This document shows, piece by piece, positions 1 to 13,107 of a stretch of DNA of 64,000 nucleotides. Made by a program: the position numbers and the translations under genes. This DNA comes from Megaustenia siamemsis (taxonomy: Eukaryota > Mollusca > Gastropoda > Stylommatophora > Ariophantidae). Under the pieces are notes generated by a model. The model was not told where the DNA came from and ran no database searches. It saw nothing but the letters and a program-made list of their open reading frames with translations. The DNA is taken from NCBI GenBank assembly GCA_032433765.1, contig JAVIAB010000092.1, forward strand, positions 102,326,064 through 102,390,063, written 5' to 3'. Each line of letters opens with the position of its first letter. Within the stretch, counting starts at the first letter, position 1.

Positions 1-159
1 GGTTGGTAGCAAGCAATCATGATAAGTCAGTAGTTTGGTAAAGCATTTGTGTCTCATACTGATTGATATATATATATATAATTTTGTTTTTTTGCTTATG
101 CCTTATTTTGCATATGAGTGCCCTTTTTCTTTTGAACTCAGGGAAAAATGTTCATCTTT

Positions 160-702
160 TGTTTATGTATATATACTAACATCAAAACAAATAAAACAAG
201 GGCTAAAACTAAGAATAATAACATGTTTTATCTTCTCAACTTTCCTATATGGTGCAGAAACATGGACATTAGACAAGAAAACAGAATAGAAAATTGAAAC
301 CTTTTGAAACGCGGATTTATAGAAGAATATGAAGAATTGGATGGCAAGAAAATAAAACAAACGTTGAAATTTGATGAAAAGAAAAGAAAACAAACGATGA
401 AGTCTTAAAACAACTAAAAATAAAAAGAGAACTACTAAACACAAATCAAACAAGACAATTATTTATTTTTTTTTTGGCGGGGGGAGGAGGGTGTTAAAAG
501 TCACAGAACCATACTAAAAGTAATCGTGGAAGGGAAAATACAAGGTAAAAGAGGCAGAGACAGACTAGACTAAATTGGACGACTAACATCAAAAGATAGA
601 CAAGTCAGCCTATGACAATCTGTACCGTCAAAGCAAATTACAGGGTAGAATGGCGCTCCATGGTTGCCTACCTTCGATGCGGAGATGGCACTCAATGAAT
701 GA
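160..702 (+). mobile_element. LINE 3' fragment (family L1, GAT-tail type), decayed
   Basis: Broken frames give the typical tail of endonuclease/reverse-transcriptase LINEs: Y-G-A-E-T-W-T-L-D-K-K-T-E, then I-L-K-V-I-V-E-G-K-I-Q-G-K-R-G-R, and end close to cttcgatgcggagatggcactc. A T-run plus G-rich stretch (460-495) interrupts it. Other copies are at 19449, 23691, 28172, 38872 and 51608. Confidence 0.75.
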
Positions 703-1494
703 ATTTGTTTATGTAACGTTACACGTATGTGTTGCAACGTGAATAAAAAAACGTATTTGTTGGTGTAACTAATTTGTAAATTCCGGCTTCAAAGGTAAAG
801 CAGAATTGGAATTGAAACAGAGAATTAAGGCTTTGCTCAAACACAGTCCTGACGTTTTGAGTGAGGAAAAACTCCCCTACTGCTGGGCGGAGTTAACCCA
901 CTTTTATGTAGCTCACAGGGTCACATGAGAAGTTAACGCAACTTGTTGACGAGCATTTGGCAAATCTAACAGCGATGCTCGAAGGGAAAATAAACATTCT
1001 CTTACTTATATGGTATATAATACATCAGTGATATAAGATTGAAGATTGTTTGATCAACTCCAACAGAGTTAATTAAAGGGAAGTAGTATTTTGTTATTCA
1101 AGAGACATCTACAAAATTGTGAGTGTACTGTATCACATTATATAATTAGTCGTGTGTTTATTTCTAAATGTGTTGCACATTGAGCTTGTTTACTTGCTGC
1201 GTTTGTTTGTATTTCTGGAACGAGTTATCGGTTGCTTACTTTTTATATAACTCAGCCAAATGTGTAATTTGGCGTACATATTGTCTGTAGTACTGTACAG
1301 TACAGTTACTGAGTTAGGGACGCTTATACGAATATTTGAACTAATAATATATTAATAATCTTTTAACGTAAATGATTATAACAACTTCAGTCTTGGGTAG
1401 TTATACCTTTTCAAGCACAGAGGTGGTATATTATATTATATGGTATCATATGGTATCATATTATATCATATTTTTATCATGGCATGTTCCTGTG
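703..1494. other. No gene seen
   Basis: AT-rich single-copy-like DNA. A short tatatggtatcat duplication sits at 1437-1465. No frame or known element was recognised. Confidence 0.5.
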
Positions 1495-1755
1495 TGTTAC
1501 CGGGGCCTTATTATGAGGGAAGTAAAGAATAGTGACACTGTGACCTTCCAGGCATGTCGTAAGAGGCGACTAAGGAGGTTGATCGATGGCTTGACAAGCT
1601 GTCATTGTAAAAAGTATTGTTATGGAAACAGCGCCATATATTTTAGAGCAGTGATCTCTGCAATATGTGCCACTTTGGCACGCAAGATTTCTGTTTTTGA
1701 GATTGTGGTTCTGCCCTATGTGCCGTCTTCGGCTCGAAAGGACAATAGATAAATG
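1495..1755 (+). mobile_element. SINE family S-A with LINE-like hairpin tail
   Basis: About 260 bp, with a second copy in reverse at 45450-45722. Both start near ttaccggggcctta and end ggctcgaaaggacaatagat. The last ~45 bases match the 3' end of LINE family L3 and contain the hairpin GCCG-TCTT-CGGC. No coding capacity is seen. The ORF at 1372-1752 merely reads through it. Confidence 0.7.
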
Positions 1756-2095
1756 TTATATGCTACGTTATGTTAAATTTCATTGTTACGATTGTATTGT
1801 ATTGCACTGAACTGTATTATAATGAAATAACTCGAAGAAGCAATTAACTAGTAACGTAATGTGTGTGTATATATATATACATTAAACTTCTGCATGCAGA
1901 ACTAATTGGTTCCTAAAGATGTTCAAAGTATTGAATCTGCGTAGTATTGGATCAACTATTTCCATATAAAATAATGTTGTTGTCCAGACTCAAAAAGTTA
2001 CCCTTCATCAGCTATTTCAAAATACAAAAATTGATCCATTCAACTTGTGAGATCACTTGTATCAATAAGCTGTCATTCATTATTCATGTATCAAC

Positions 2096-2735
2096 ATTCA
2101 TCATCATGTGTCGTATCGATTGACGTATGTGACCATGTCTTTGCACAATTTTCTACCCACAGTGCATGGGATCAATTATGTAATTGATCTTTATATGTGG
2201 CATGACACCAAGCTATTTAGTATCTTCTCTCTTTGTCGTCCGCGATTTCTCTTTCCCTGTATTTTGCCAGATATATCCAAATAATATATAACCAAAAACC
2301 AAATATTCCAACTTTCCTCTTCCCAATGATGTGCCCGAAAAAATGTCGACAGTTTCTATCTTATGTTTTTAAAAGATCCTTTTTTTGTGTTGGCCTCATT
2401 TAAAATTCTCATCACTGTGGCATTTAATAGACTTTTCATTTGTTTGCCTACTGTCCTTAATTCGCTTCCATAGGTCACAATTGGCACTATATAGCACTGA
2501 TGAACTCTCTTACTTCTGTTGACACAGAACTTGTAGTGCAAGTTGTTTTTCACTTTCTGAAATGTTATTTTGGCCAGAGCTATTCTCCTTATCATTTCTG
2601 TGGTACACCTTTCGTCGGATGCTATTAATGTGCCCAAGTACTTGACGCTCTGTACTTGTTTTAGATTTGCCCTGTTTATTGTTATGTTGCATGGTGGTGG
2701 TGATTGTTTCTTTGATATGATCATTGTATCCAATC
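2096..2735 (-). mobile_element. LINE 3' fragment (family L2), degenerate
   Basis: Reverse-strand frames encode V-K-Y-L-G-T-L-I-A-S-D-E-R, R-V-H-Q-C-Y-I-V-P-I-V-T-Y-G-S-E and further tail pieces, matching the younger copies at 36820 and 31151. The 3' end carries a short catcat tail. Frames are shifted and truncated, so it is inactive. Confidence 0.75.
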
Positions 2736-4975
2736 GGGGGTAGTAGAAGGTTAAACGGTGTACTGGGAGAGTGGGAGTTACTAGAGTTAACTGGGAGACG
2801 TTAAGTTATTTAGACTCGCTAAACAGTTTGAAATGCATCTTGAGATCGTGTGATCAGATTAGTCACGTGACCAAACTCGACAAGCCAGACTAGAGTCCTG
2901 GGCTAATCAGTTCTCGTCAGTATCTTGAGCGGTCAAGACATTGTTTAGATTAGGTAAAGCGCTGGCTGGATGGATCACATCTGGAAAGAATGACTGGGTA
3001 CCAGAATTCTTGAAGAATACATAAATAAAACTGAAGTAAAAGATCGGCCAAACAATTAGAAGCTTAATGTTACCTAGACATAGAATGATATAGAAGAGTT
3101 GGTCCATCCTGGACAGTTTTAAAAGACTTAGAAGTTCTATTAGTGATAGCCAATTAGATGCCACTGAGTAGCAGTCGTAGATTTATACATTTCACTCTGG
3201 AGTGTGTGATTATGATGTGATTTGTGAATGCAGGTTATTGTAACCTTTGGTCTATGATGGTCATGCCAATAAACTTATGAGAGTTTTGGTTAGTGGTGCC
3301 AGACTATAAAAACCATAATGGAGTTGTCATTGATGTTGATGTCTACGACTGTTGTCCAGTCAACAGAACACGTAACGTTTAAAGTCTATAGCAGAAGTCA
3401 AAGAGAGGTGTTCTGTTTGGTTAGATCCGACCTTACATCACAGAAGACAGAATGATAACACTAGCCTTATTATAAAGAATACAGCGCTCACCATCATCAT
3501 CGAATATAGAACACACTTTACATTTTTCCTTGGATGAACCATTGCTTCTGTTTTCTTACTGTTTAGACTGAGCCCTTTTTTTTTTTTTCTTTCTACTTCT
3601 TTCCCTCTACTTCACTTCTTTTTCACTCTTCTGTTTGTCTCTCAAGCTCCTTTCTCCCGATTCCATTCCGTCTCTCTTCTTCCTGTCTCCTTTCCAACTC
3701 TCTCCATTGTCCGCACTATATTTTCCTTTCTCTCTCATTCCTATTCTTCTCGTTTTCCACTTCTCCAAGCATTGAGTGATGCCTCTTTAGATATATTTAA
3801 AATTAGATCCTGTTGTAGGTCAAGGCGAACTACACATGAACATTTATACTCTCGATGCTAAGCAACGTAAATAAGCAGGACGGTGTTCGTGCGTTCTTGA
3901 AGTCACAATCTGTCCCTTATCTATAGGACGAGCGTAGCACGAGAGGTTATTCACTTGAAAGTTACAGATCTGGTGATTTTCAAAGCTGCAATTGCGCCTA
4001 TTTTGTGCGCTTCTTGTCTTATATAGTTTCTTCTCTCGCAGAGACACACTTTTCTTTCATACAGAAGACTGGATTTAATTTCTAGTTTGCATCTCACAAC
4101 CTGTGTACTTCAAAAGCTATTTTCTTTATGGTGAGGTAGTGTACTTAATCATATCGGAGGCGGACGATAAAATATTATCATAACTTATGAATACAGCGCA
4201 CGTTAAAAGTCCTTGACGGTTGAAAATCTGAAAGAAAAGGATAGATGCAGCTGTCAGGATAACCTTCATGCTGTCATTAATATAATAGTCAGCAATTGTA
4301 TTGATTGCTGGTTTATCTGGTTATATAGCAATCATATCACTAGTTTATACTACCATCATGTAGCGATTATAGCTTCATATACGTAATACAAGAGTAATAC
4401 TATTGACATTTACATTCAGAAGTGTAGTACAGTGGTAACACACTGGTTTGTAAATCAAATTTCCTTAGAAAATTGCCTAATGGACACGATAAAGTCAAGC
4501 CAGATGTAAAAATTGTGGTTTATATTCCTTTTACGACTATAATGAAACAAATTGCTGCAACAGTGCTATCAGCAGTTTATATTACGTGCTGGTTTTGTTG
4601 AACAACAGTCATCGTTTTAAATTTAATTTGACTTCATTTTCTGTTATTCTGTGCCATGATTTACTTAGCCACAAACCTGTACTCATTCTCTTTCGATTCA
4701 AGCAAAGTTCATATTTAATTACATTGTGTGTTCTCTCCATCTGCATTTCATATGTTTAATCTCCAGCTTAACTGATTGTTATCGCGTCTGTTGTGTTATA
4801 CCACATCTGTGTGTGTGTGTGTGCGTGTGTGTTGTTACACTTTTTGTTTGGTATTTTCACTAAAGTTGAATCAGGAAAGTATTAATAGTGAGAAAATACA
4901 CTGTCCTCCTTCGCCCACAACATCATTCAAACTGAAGAAAAAAAAATAAAATGGCTGTTAAAACTTTGCAGTTCA
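2736..4975. other. No gene seen
   Basis: Holds a pyrimidine-rich stretch (about 3575-3775) and a short (GT)n at 4809-4832. Short ORFs at 2907 and 3844 (minus) lack features of coding exons. Confidence 0.5.
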
Positions 4976-6416
4976 ATCGATTTACACCCACACAACACCA
5001 CACTTTATAGTTGTTATGATTGAAGTTAAATCTATTTACACCCACACAACACCACACTTTATAGTTGTTATCATTGAAGTTAAATCTATTTACACCCACA
5101 CAACACCACACTTTATAGTTGTTATCATTGAAGTTAAATCTATTTACACCCACACAACACCACACTTTATAGTTGTTATCATTGAAGTTAAATCTATTTA
5201 CACCCACACATCACCACACTTTATAGTTCTTATTGAAATTAGATCTATTTACACCCACACATCACCACAATTTATAGTTGTTATCATTCAAGTTAGATCT
5301 ATTTACACCCACACAACACCACACTTTATAGTTGTTATCATTGAAATTAGACCTATTTACATCCACACATCACCACACTTTATAGTTGTTATCATTGAAA
5401 TTAGACCTATTAACACCCACACAGCACCACACTTTATAGTTGTTATCAATTAAATTAGATCTATTTACACCCACACAGCACGACAATTTATAGTTGTTAT
5501 CATTGAAATTAGATCTATTTACACCCACACAGCACGACAATTTATAGTTCTTATTGAAATTAGATCTATTTACACCCACACATCACCACAATTTATAGTT
5601 GTTATCATTCAAGTTAGATCTATTTACACCCACACAACACCACACTTTATAGTTGTTATCATTGAAATTAGACCTATTTACATCCACACATCACCACACT
5701 TTATAGTTGTTATCATTGAAATTAGACCTATTAACACCCACACAGCACCACACTTTATAGTTGTTATCAATTAAATTAGATCTATTTACACCCACACAGC
5801 ACGACAATTTATAGTTGTTATCATTGAAATTAGATCTATTTACACCCACACAGCACGACAATTTATAGTTGTTATCAATTAAATTAGATCTGTTTACACC
5901 CACACAGCACGACAATTTATAGTTGTTATCATTGAAATTAGATCTATTTACACCCACACAGCACGACAATTTATAGTTGTTATCATTGAAATTAGATCTA
6001 TTTACACCCACACAGCACGACAATTTATAGTTATTATCATTGAAATTATATCTATTTACACCCACACAGCACGACAATTTATAGTTGTTATCATTGAAAT
6101 TAGATCTATTTACACCCACACAGCACGACAATTTATAATTGTTATTATTGAAATTATATCTATTTACACCCACACAGCACGACAATTTATAGTTGTTATC
6201 ATTGAAATTAGATCTATTTACACCCACACAGCACGACAATTTATAGTTGTTATCATTGAAATTAGATCTATTAACACCCACACAGCACCACACTTTATAG
6301 TTGTTATCAATTAAATTAGATCTATTTACACCCACACAGCACCACACTTTATAGTTGTTATCATTGAAATTAGATCTATTTACACCCACACAGCACCACA
6401 CTTTATAGTTGTTTTT
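4976..6416. repeat. 54-bp satellite, about 27 units, with a 321-bp higher-order repeat
   Basis: The unit has a conserved core tatttacacccacaca and ends tatagttgttatc. A few units are 51 bp. Because 54 is 18 codons, open frames run through on both strands (+ 5016-5453, - 5691-6419), but these are artefacts. The block at 5227-5547 is repeated at 5548-5868 as a six-unit segment (5 x 54 + 51). Confidence 0.95.
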
Positions 6417-7165
6417 CATTTACTGTTGCTTGCATTTTCCTCTTTCTCAAGATAAATTGTCTTTTTTTTTAAATATTATTCTACACTTTGTTTTTCCAGA
6501 GTTTTTTTTTCAATTACTGTCCATATTTTTTGTTTTGCTTCTCCTCAATGTTGTGCTTCTGACGGAAACATTTCATCAGTTTCTACTTCCTGTTTGAAAG
6601 TGACGTTCTCTATGAAACTCTTATGCACTGATAGTTTATGGCTTTGTAGCTGATCGCGTGCTTTCATATCTCATTGCTCACTTCACTAGCTCGTACTATT
6701 TCATTTGTTACTATAAATCATTACGTAACAACATTTAGCAATATTGCTTTGATTACTATCTGTCTCAAAGCATGTATTTTCTTTGGATCTGATTAATCTG
6801 ATATTTCTGCTGATAACGAGGCTCTCACATCTTGAAGTATGCAGCCAGAATCTCTGGCGAGCTCCAGCTACAAATTGCCGCTAAGGCAAAGGCCGGTTTA
6901 ATGCTCTACTATACAGCTGTGATTTGCAACCCAGGAGTCGTGGCGTGCTTCTTTATTGTAAATTATTTTAGTTGAAAATGTCGTCACAGACGATTTCATT
7001 AGTTCATTTTTATAATGTAGCTAGACTAATATTCCAATCTGGGTTGGAGTAATGATTGAAAACAATAAATTAAAATAAATGTAAGTTCTCTCCCCTCACC
7101 ATTACCAGATCATTGTCTTTAAAGATAACGACAGAAAGGAAGAGCACTGATCTTACATTTCCAAA
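6417..7165. other. No gene seen
   Basis: Starts with T-rich DNA (6417-6560). Nothing recognised; the orphan ORF follows. Confidence 0.5.
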
Positions 7166-7177
7166 TCTACAGCGGTT

Positions 7178-7360
7178 ATGGTTATGGTAATGGAAGGGCC
7201 CAGTATCACTGTAAACGAATTAAAATCCATAATTGCTCAACCGTCCGTGCCAGTGGAATCATTCGAGTTAACATCTCATCTCATTGAAGGATCGAAACAA
7301 AGACAGGTTGCTGCAGTTCCCATCTACAACGGTGAATTGTTGTACTTCACTTCCCAATGA
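7178..7360 (+). CDS. Orphan ORF, possible terminal exon
   Basis: A 60-codon frame that is not low-complexity and uses varied codons, ending S-Q then TGA at 7358-7360. An acceptor-like ctacag lies just before the frame at about 7165-7171. It has no resemblance to the retrotransposon families in this window and no membrane segment. It could be the last exon of an upstream + strand gene, but no partner exon was found in 1-7 kb. I do not recognise the family. Chance ORF remains the main alternative. Confidence 0.2.
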   Translation: MVMVMEGPSITVNELKSIIAQPSVPVESFELTSHLIEGSKQRQVAAVPIYNGELLYFTSQ

Positions 7361-7934
7361 CATTATATCAGTAATGGAATATTCTTTACCTTTAATGTCG
7401 AATATTAAAGCTTGATTTATATTAGGCGTTAAATTAACGCCATTCTCTTACTTTTAAAAACATAGACCAAATAAAAAAGTAATTAACATCACTTCAGAAG
7501 TGTAAGTTATGACGGGTAAAGTGTCAACACTTCGAGGCTCTATGTTAAATGACTTCGTGGACGGTTACGCCAATGATCACAGAGAATTTCTATAGGAATC
7601 AAACATACTATTCAGTCTCCTGAACTGTTTGTACTCGAGATCTCCATGTACGTTTGGCTTTTCTTGTCGCTGGCAACGGGTCAACAACAAAAAAACTACT
7701 GGCCAACAATACACCTTGTGACGTCATGTAGCTGATCAACACAATCTCTCCACTTTAGTAAATCCGTAGCTATCATTCGCAGGTGCCCTAAGTCTGGTCT
7801 ATATTGTTTTCTTGGAAGCCCGCCGCATGGCATTTTCTTGTGATAATTTCTTTGTCTAATCTGAGCATGTAACTCTAACGTCTCTCATTTATCAGAGTGG
7901 ACTTTTTTCTGTAATATATTAAGTGACATCATTT

Positions 7935-8790
7935 TTTTAATATCCATATATGGTATGCCAGGAATATCAGATGGCGGACTTAATGTTAACAAACTAAGAT
8001 ATATTGATGATACAATTTTTATAGCAAAAGTAAATAACTACTGCAATCAATTATTAATGAGATTTAAAAAAAAAAACTAATACTTATCAAACAGCAAGAA
8101 AACAAGAATATTGATCATCTCATAAAAAAATAATTCCTCCAAAGTGCACTATTAACATTAGTAAGACTCTTGGAAACAAGCCCATCCATTCAAATAAATG
8201 GTTACGATGATTATCTAGCGTGGAAGATGCATTATAAAGATTAAATGCAACAAAATATTCCGGCCAAAGACTACTTCTCATAAAATGAAAAACATGTTGT
8301 AACCAGTCTTTATCAATAGTAGTAAGAAAAATAGTTCTCCAATGTTGCGTAGATGGTCCCTTATATATGGAAGTCGATCATGGGCGTTCTGTTAACAAAC
8401 AAGAAGGTACTCTGAGACTTCAAATTATGGTTTTTAAAAAAATGGTTATGAATACCGTAGGCAGATATAAAAGAGCAATAAAGAAGGTTTGAGTGAGGCC
8501 AGGACACAAAGAAATCTTTGAAACTATCTGAAAAAGAGAGATTTCTTCCTTTGGGCATGCGATGAGAAATGGAGAAATTAAGAACGTTGTGTCAACAGGA
8601 GAAACTGGGAGAAAAAGATGACTAAGAAAAGCAACGAGTGAATATACTAGACAGTTTAACAAAGTTGTGGCACATAACGATATCAACATAAAAATTTATA
8701 AGAAGCACTAGCGAAAATGAGAGAGAGGGAGAGACATTGCCAACGTCTTCAGGCATGGAACCAGATGATGATATTGTCTTCTTCGTTGGA
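7935..8790 (+). mobile_element. LINE RT-to-tail fragment, decayed
   Basis: The + strand reads G-G-L-N-V-N-K-L-R-Y-I-D-D-T-I-F-I-A, the reverse-transcriptase active-site region (Y-I-D-D), followed by broken frames and a tail ending near catggaaccagatgatgat, related to family L2. Numerous stops and indels show it is dead. Confidence 0.7.
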
Positions 8791-8813
8791 GGAGTTAAAT
8801 AAATCCTGTTTGA

Positions 8814-8922
8814 TCATTTTTTTTTTTTTGTTAAGATATTATGACAGTTTTCATTATGACAGTTTTCCTCAGGCACATTGTATGAAATAACGTTTCAGTT
8901 CCCCCCTCCCCCCCCCCCCCCA
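8814..8922. repeat. T-run and C-run homopolymers
   Basis: T13 at about 8818-8830 and two C tracts at 8904-8922, with a duplicated cagttttc/attatgacagttttc between. It follows the LINE ending at 8790. Confidence 0.85.
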
Positions 8923-9059
8923 ACCACTTACCCAACAATCACATCCATATGCTAGCGCAGAAAAGCATGCATCTCTCACATATTCTTGATTTGGTTGATG
9001 TGTCGTACAAGGATAATTTTCAAATTTTTAGTTTAACAAAATATTTAAAAAGAAAGCAA

Positions 9060-9330
9060 AAAGCGAATATTATCACAAAGTTTTGTTAATTGTGTAGTGT
9101 TAGTGGCTACATTTTTCCATTACCAACAGCACATTTGTGGATGATGTGGTGGAGAAATCACGCCAGGCAGCCTTTCTCAGAAAATATTCAATTTTTAGAG
9201 GCTGGATAGATCCAACAGCCTTTTCAGTTAAAAAAAAAAGAAAGCTGCCAGTTCTGGGATTTGAACCCAAACCATTTCTGATCAGTAAACGTGTGCACGA
9301 ACCACTCAGCCACTGAGCATCTTGTAACAA
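9060..9330 (-). mobile_element. tRNA-derived SINE
   Basis: On the minus strand the head is tRNA-like: A box TGGCTGAGTGG (9302-9312) and B box GGTTCAAATCC (9258-9268), spacing normal for an internal Pol III promoter. A T-run and an unrelated body follow. It is not a functional tRNA gene, because no acceptor stem can close. Confidence 0.75.
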
Positions 9331-11409
9331 AATCTACCCAGATTTGCTCACTCTTTTATTAATATCCTGGCTTGCTCAAATGTTTGTTGTTGCAATGCAT
9401 CGCTAGTATGCAAATCTGTCTCATGTTGTTAACTTTTTAACTTGGTCCCAAATTCATGCTTCAGATGTTTAACGTCATGTCCTGTGCCTGGTTTTAGTTT
9501 TTTTTTTTTTTTATTAATACTGATTTCAATTTCCTGGTTGTATTTATATAATGTCTGTATTTAAAAAAAAAAAGTTTTCGCAATTAGCTGTTAACACTTT
9601 TTAAAAATTAGGAAATGCGCAGCTGGAGACCAGCGGCGGATATTCAGTGGAGGCAATGGAGGCTACTGCTTCTCTAATATTTTTTTTCGAAATACATAGC
9701 ACAGTCACATTCCAGCTCAATGAGCTAAATGTACCGTACTTCGGGGTCTGCCGTTCTATAGTTCAAAGAATTCCAGCCGCTACTATAAATAGACTTTAAT
9801 GTATATAGAGGCCAAAACTACAACAACCGCACAAAAACGTTACCGCTCTTACAATGTGTATGGAACTAGGTAGGTCATTTCTACATTCAGCTCCTGTTTC
9901 TATGACAACAGGATAGCAAATAATAAGATGTTGTTTTATCTCTTTATCGAAACATATAGAAGTAGAGCCAGTAGGATGCAAGATTATCTACAGTGTAGTT
10001 AGAATCACTGCGCTTCGTCTTGATATACAAAATCTGAACAACAATGTAAGATGTTAATTAGTAGCAAAACCATGTTTTCCATAACTTATAACGCTAATAA
10101 CTAATATCTTATAATGTAATAATAATACTTTTGGGCAATAATTGAAGGACTTATTTTAAATAGCGTAATTTGCGGTTAGTTTTTATGTCGCAAATTATTA
10201 GCAAATAAAGTGCAATCTAAAAGTTCGGTCCCAAGTAATGGCCTCCACAAGTGTTGAGCTCAGCGTACGCCGCTGCTATAGAATTAGTTGCTCTTTTAAA
10301 AATCGGTATAACTGATGTGCTGGGCATGTTTTTACCTGGCTAACCTACAAAGAGGAAATATTGCTCAGGTTACTGGTTATCGTGAGATATTAAACATTAT
10401 CCCAAACGTGTGGTTATGTTCGTGTCTACGCAGAGATGTAATTTATAATTCACATGTGCACAGCATTGAGATTACTTTCAAGTAGGCAGGGAGATGGTTT
10501 TCTTGATTCGTCTCAACGTTCTCATTTCTGACTCAGACTCCAAAATAATCCTTGCCTTCCTTCCAGCTGCCAGAAAAAATGTTGATTTGTTTTTAATGCT
10601 ATATTTTTTTAAAGACTCAGTTGCCGAAACCCCCTATTAACTATCTGCACTTCACGAGTTATGTTTATTTTTGTAACTTCTCTCAAGTTGTATTTATAAA
10701 TGTTGTAATCATCAGAATGAAAGTTCATTGTCTTGTAATTATAGAACTTCTGAAATGAACAATAACAAGTTCATTGTGTGTCTGTTGTTCATGCAAAAAT
10801 AAAATCATAATGATTTTTAAAGTGCGTTTTAGAACTTAAAATTGATTTTTTAAATTTTTTAATCCACAATTTGTTTACTTATTTTTCATTCACCTTTTAT
10901 CGCTTTTCTTTAAAAACGAGATGTTCAGTCAACAGTACTAGAAGGTCTTTTGTTTAATGAGTTTATGATGGTATATTGTTTTATGTTATTTAATGAACTA
11001 TATTTTACGCGCTGGAGGTTGTGTCATCAGTTTTAGAATAGAGAATCGCAGTTTATAGGGGAAAAAAACGACGGAAACGATAAGAGGAAAAAAAATTAGA
11101 CTGATAGAATCAGCTTAGTGACTCTTGGCTTGCAATATTCGCTCACTCTCAGAAGGAACTAGTGTGCACGTCCGTGTGTACAATAACTAGTTTGTTATTC
11201 ATTATTTTAGCACATGTGAGGTGTATGTGCATGAGACGATATCAATCAATGTCTTACAACTAACTACTGTAGTCAAAGTATTCGAATCAGTACTGATAAA
11301 GACCTTCCTCAACATCCATACGATGCTCCCAAAAATAAGTAGATAAGTCAGACTATGTGAATAAGAATTGAGGAAGGTAAGCAAACCCGGTCTCCTAAAA
11401 AATATGTTT
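9331..11409. other. No gene seen
   Basis: About 2 kb of AT-rich sequence with A/T runs and no substantial frames. Possible old repeats could not be identified. Confidence 0.5.
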
Positions 11410-11422
11410 AAACTGCAATAAA

Positions 11423-11488
11423 TATCGCTTAAACAGACAGCTGACTTCATGAGAGAGTCTGGAATCCTACTCTAATTGAGCCTTGATC

Positions 11489-11518
<30 letters not shown>
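11423..11518 (+). mobile_element. Short (GA)n-tailed retroposon with 13-bp target-site duplication
   Basis: A segment starting tatcgcttaaacagacagct and ending in (GA)n is flanked by aaactgcaataaa at 11410-11422 and 11519-11531. A second copy at 55622-55696 has a different duplication. No box A/B or coding sequence is visible. It may be a 5'-truncated end of a longer element. Confidence 0.75.
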
Positions 11519-11522
<4 letters not shown>

Positions 11523-11957
11523 TGCAATAAAGCACTAAAAGCACATTTTCATTGCAACATTGGAACAAGCGCTGTTCCCTCCAGGTCGAGCATAATTTGT
11601 TGCCAGATTCCTTGAGTGTCAGCCAGACACATAGAACAAGACAAACGAAGGGTAAAAGATAAATAATGTGATACTTGGCACCATAATAAATAACTAACTA
11701 ATATATAAAGTATAGAACGCGAGTAAATATTGAAACAATCATACGCTAATGACGTCTGAAACACTATACTCTACTTCAACATAAACAAGCAAAAAATGTG
11801 TTTACTTTATTTGTTCAAATTATAGCAAAGGGGATGATATTCAGCCCCATTCTTTTAGGTACTCACACAAACAGTTAGTAATATATCTTGTCTTGAAATA
11901 CTAACATCACAAACATTTTACATCATGTCGAAATAGGCATAGGCTCAATCAGGAAAA

Positions 11958-12238
11958 CTGCTGCAATTAGTAACAATAACAACTAAATCACTGGGTGAAT
12001 TAGTAACAATAACAACTAAATCACTGGGTGAATTAGTAACAATAACAACTAAATCACTGGATGAATTAGTAACAATAACAAACTAAATCACTGGCTGAAT
12101 TAGTAACAATAACAACTAAATCACTGGGTGAATTAGTAACAATAACAACTAAATCACTGGGTGAATTAGTAACAATAACAAACTAAATCACTGGGTGAAT
12201 TAGTAACAATAACAACTAAATCACTGGGTGAACTTTCT
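11958..12238. repeat. 33/34-bp minisatellite, about 8 units
   Basis: The unit is gaattagtaacaataacaac followed by taaatcactgggt. Two units have an extra A. Variation is very low, suggesting recent expansion. No gene is adjacent. Confidence 0.95.
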
Positions 12239-13107
12239 AAATTTCTTTCCAGAATGATAACCCTCTAGCCTTGAATTGTTGTTACTACGTAACACTACTA
12301 CATTACTACGTTTTTGAGAAAAAAATGATCAAATTGTGGTATTGACATTTTGTGTCAGTTCATATGGAGATATGAAATAGGTCGAGAGAAGAGCGATGGG
12401 AGACTGGCCAAAATAAATTACAAATAAAACCTACATTAGAACACAGTGACCTGATTACGCTGGCAGGAAGAGAAAAAAAAGCAGATACAATCGAGACACA
12501 ACAACAACAGTGTAATTGCTTAGTCCCTCGCGTCGTAACCAGCGCCAAAATGCTTTGGCCTTTAAGTGCAGTCGGTCTGTGTGTACATGCCAATTGTTTT
12601 ATTTTTCATGTTGCAAAATTATGTCCCTTTTTCAACCGAGCACCAACAAGTAAACCTGTGGGGAATTATCAACAGTAAGAAAGCTACTTACTCTGAATCT
12701 TCTTTGTTTTCTACATCTTGTCTTGTCTTTCTATCTAGCTGCTCAATACCTTTTTATTGTATATGTTGTCTACATCACTTACCTCGAAATTTACAGTGAA
12801 GCTGCTTATTTACAAATTTCCACCTGACAAATCCGACTTTTCGATGTAAATGTGTGATGCCTTGTCTATATTTACTCTGATTCCTAGCCACTTGATCAAC
12901 CTGGTTAGCACGTTTTCATGATAAGCCACGTGAAGTTGCAGTAGGATTATGATAAGCTTTGGTGCCCTGACCCAAGTACTCCAAGCAGTCAGTTTATTAA
13001 ATGCACATCTATAAATTTCAGTAAGGAAGAAAATTAATGCTACTCAACTATTCGTATATTATAGTTTAATCTGACAAAATATTTGCACACTCTTAGAACA
13101 GCAAGAA
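12239..13107. other. No gene seen
   Basis: Overlapping short ORFs at 12360 (minus) and 12566 (plus) show no domain or splice logic. Confidence 0.45.

Noticed and set aside
5016..6419. ORFs with Y-T-H-T-T-P-H-F or C-C-V-G-V-N-R repeats
   Set aside because: Both strands are open because the satellite unit is 54 bp. A secreted Cys-repeat peptide was considered, but there is no signal peptide or unique coding sequence.
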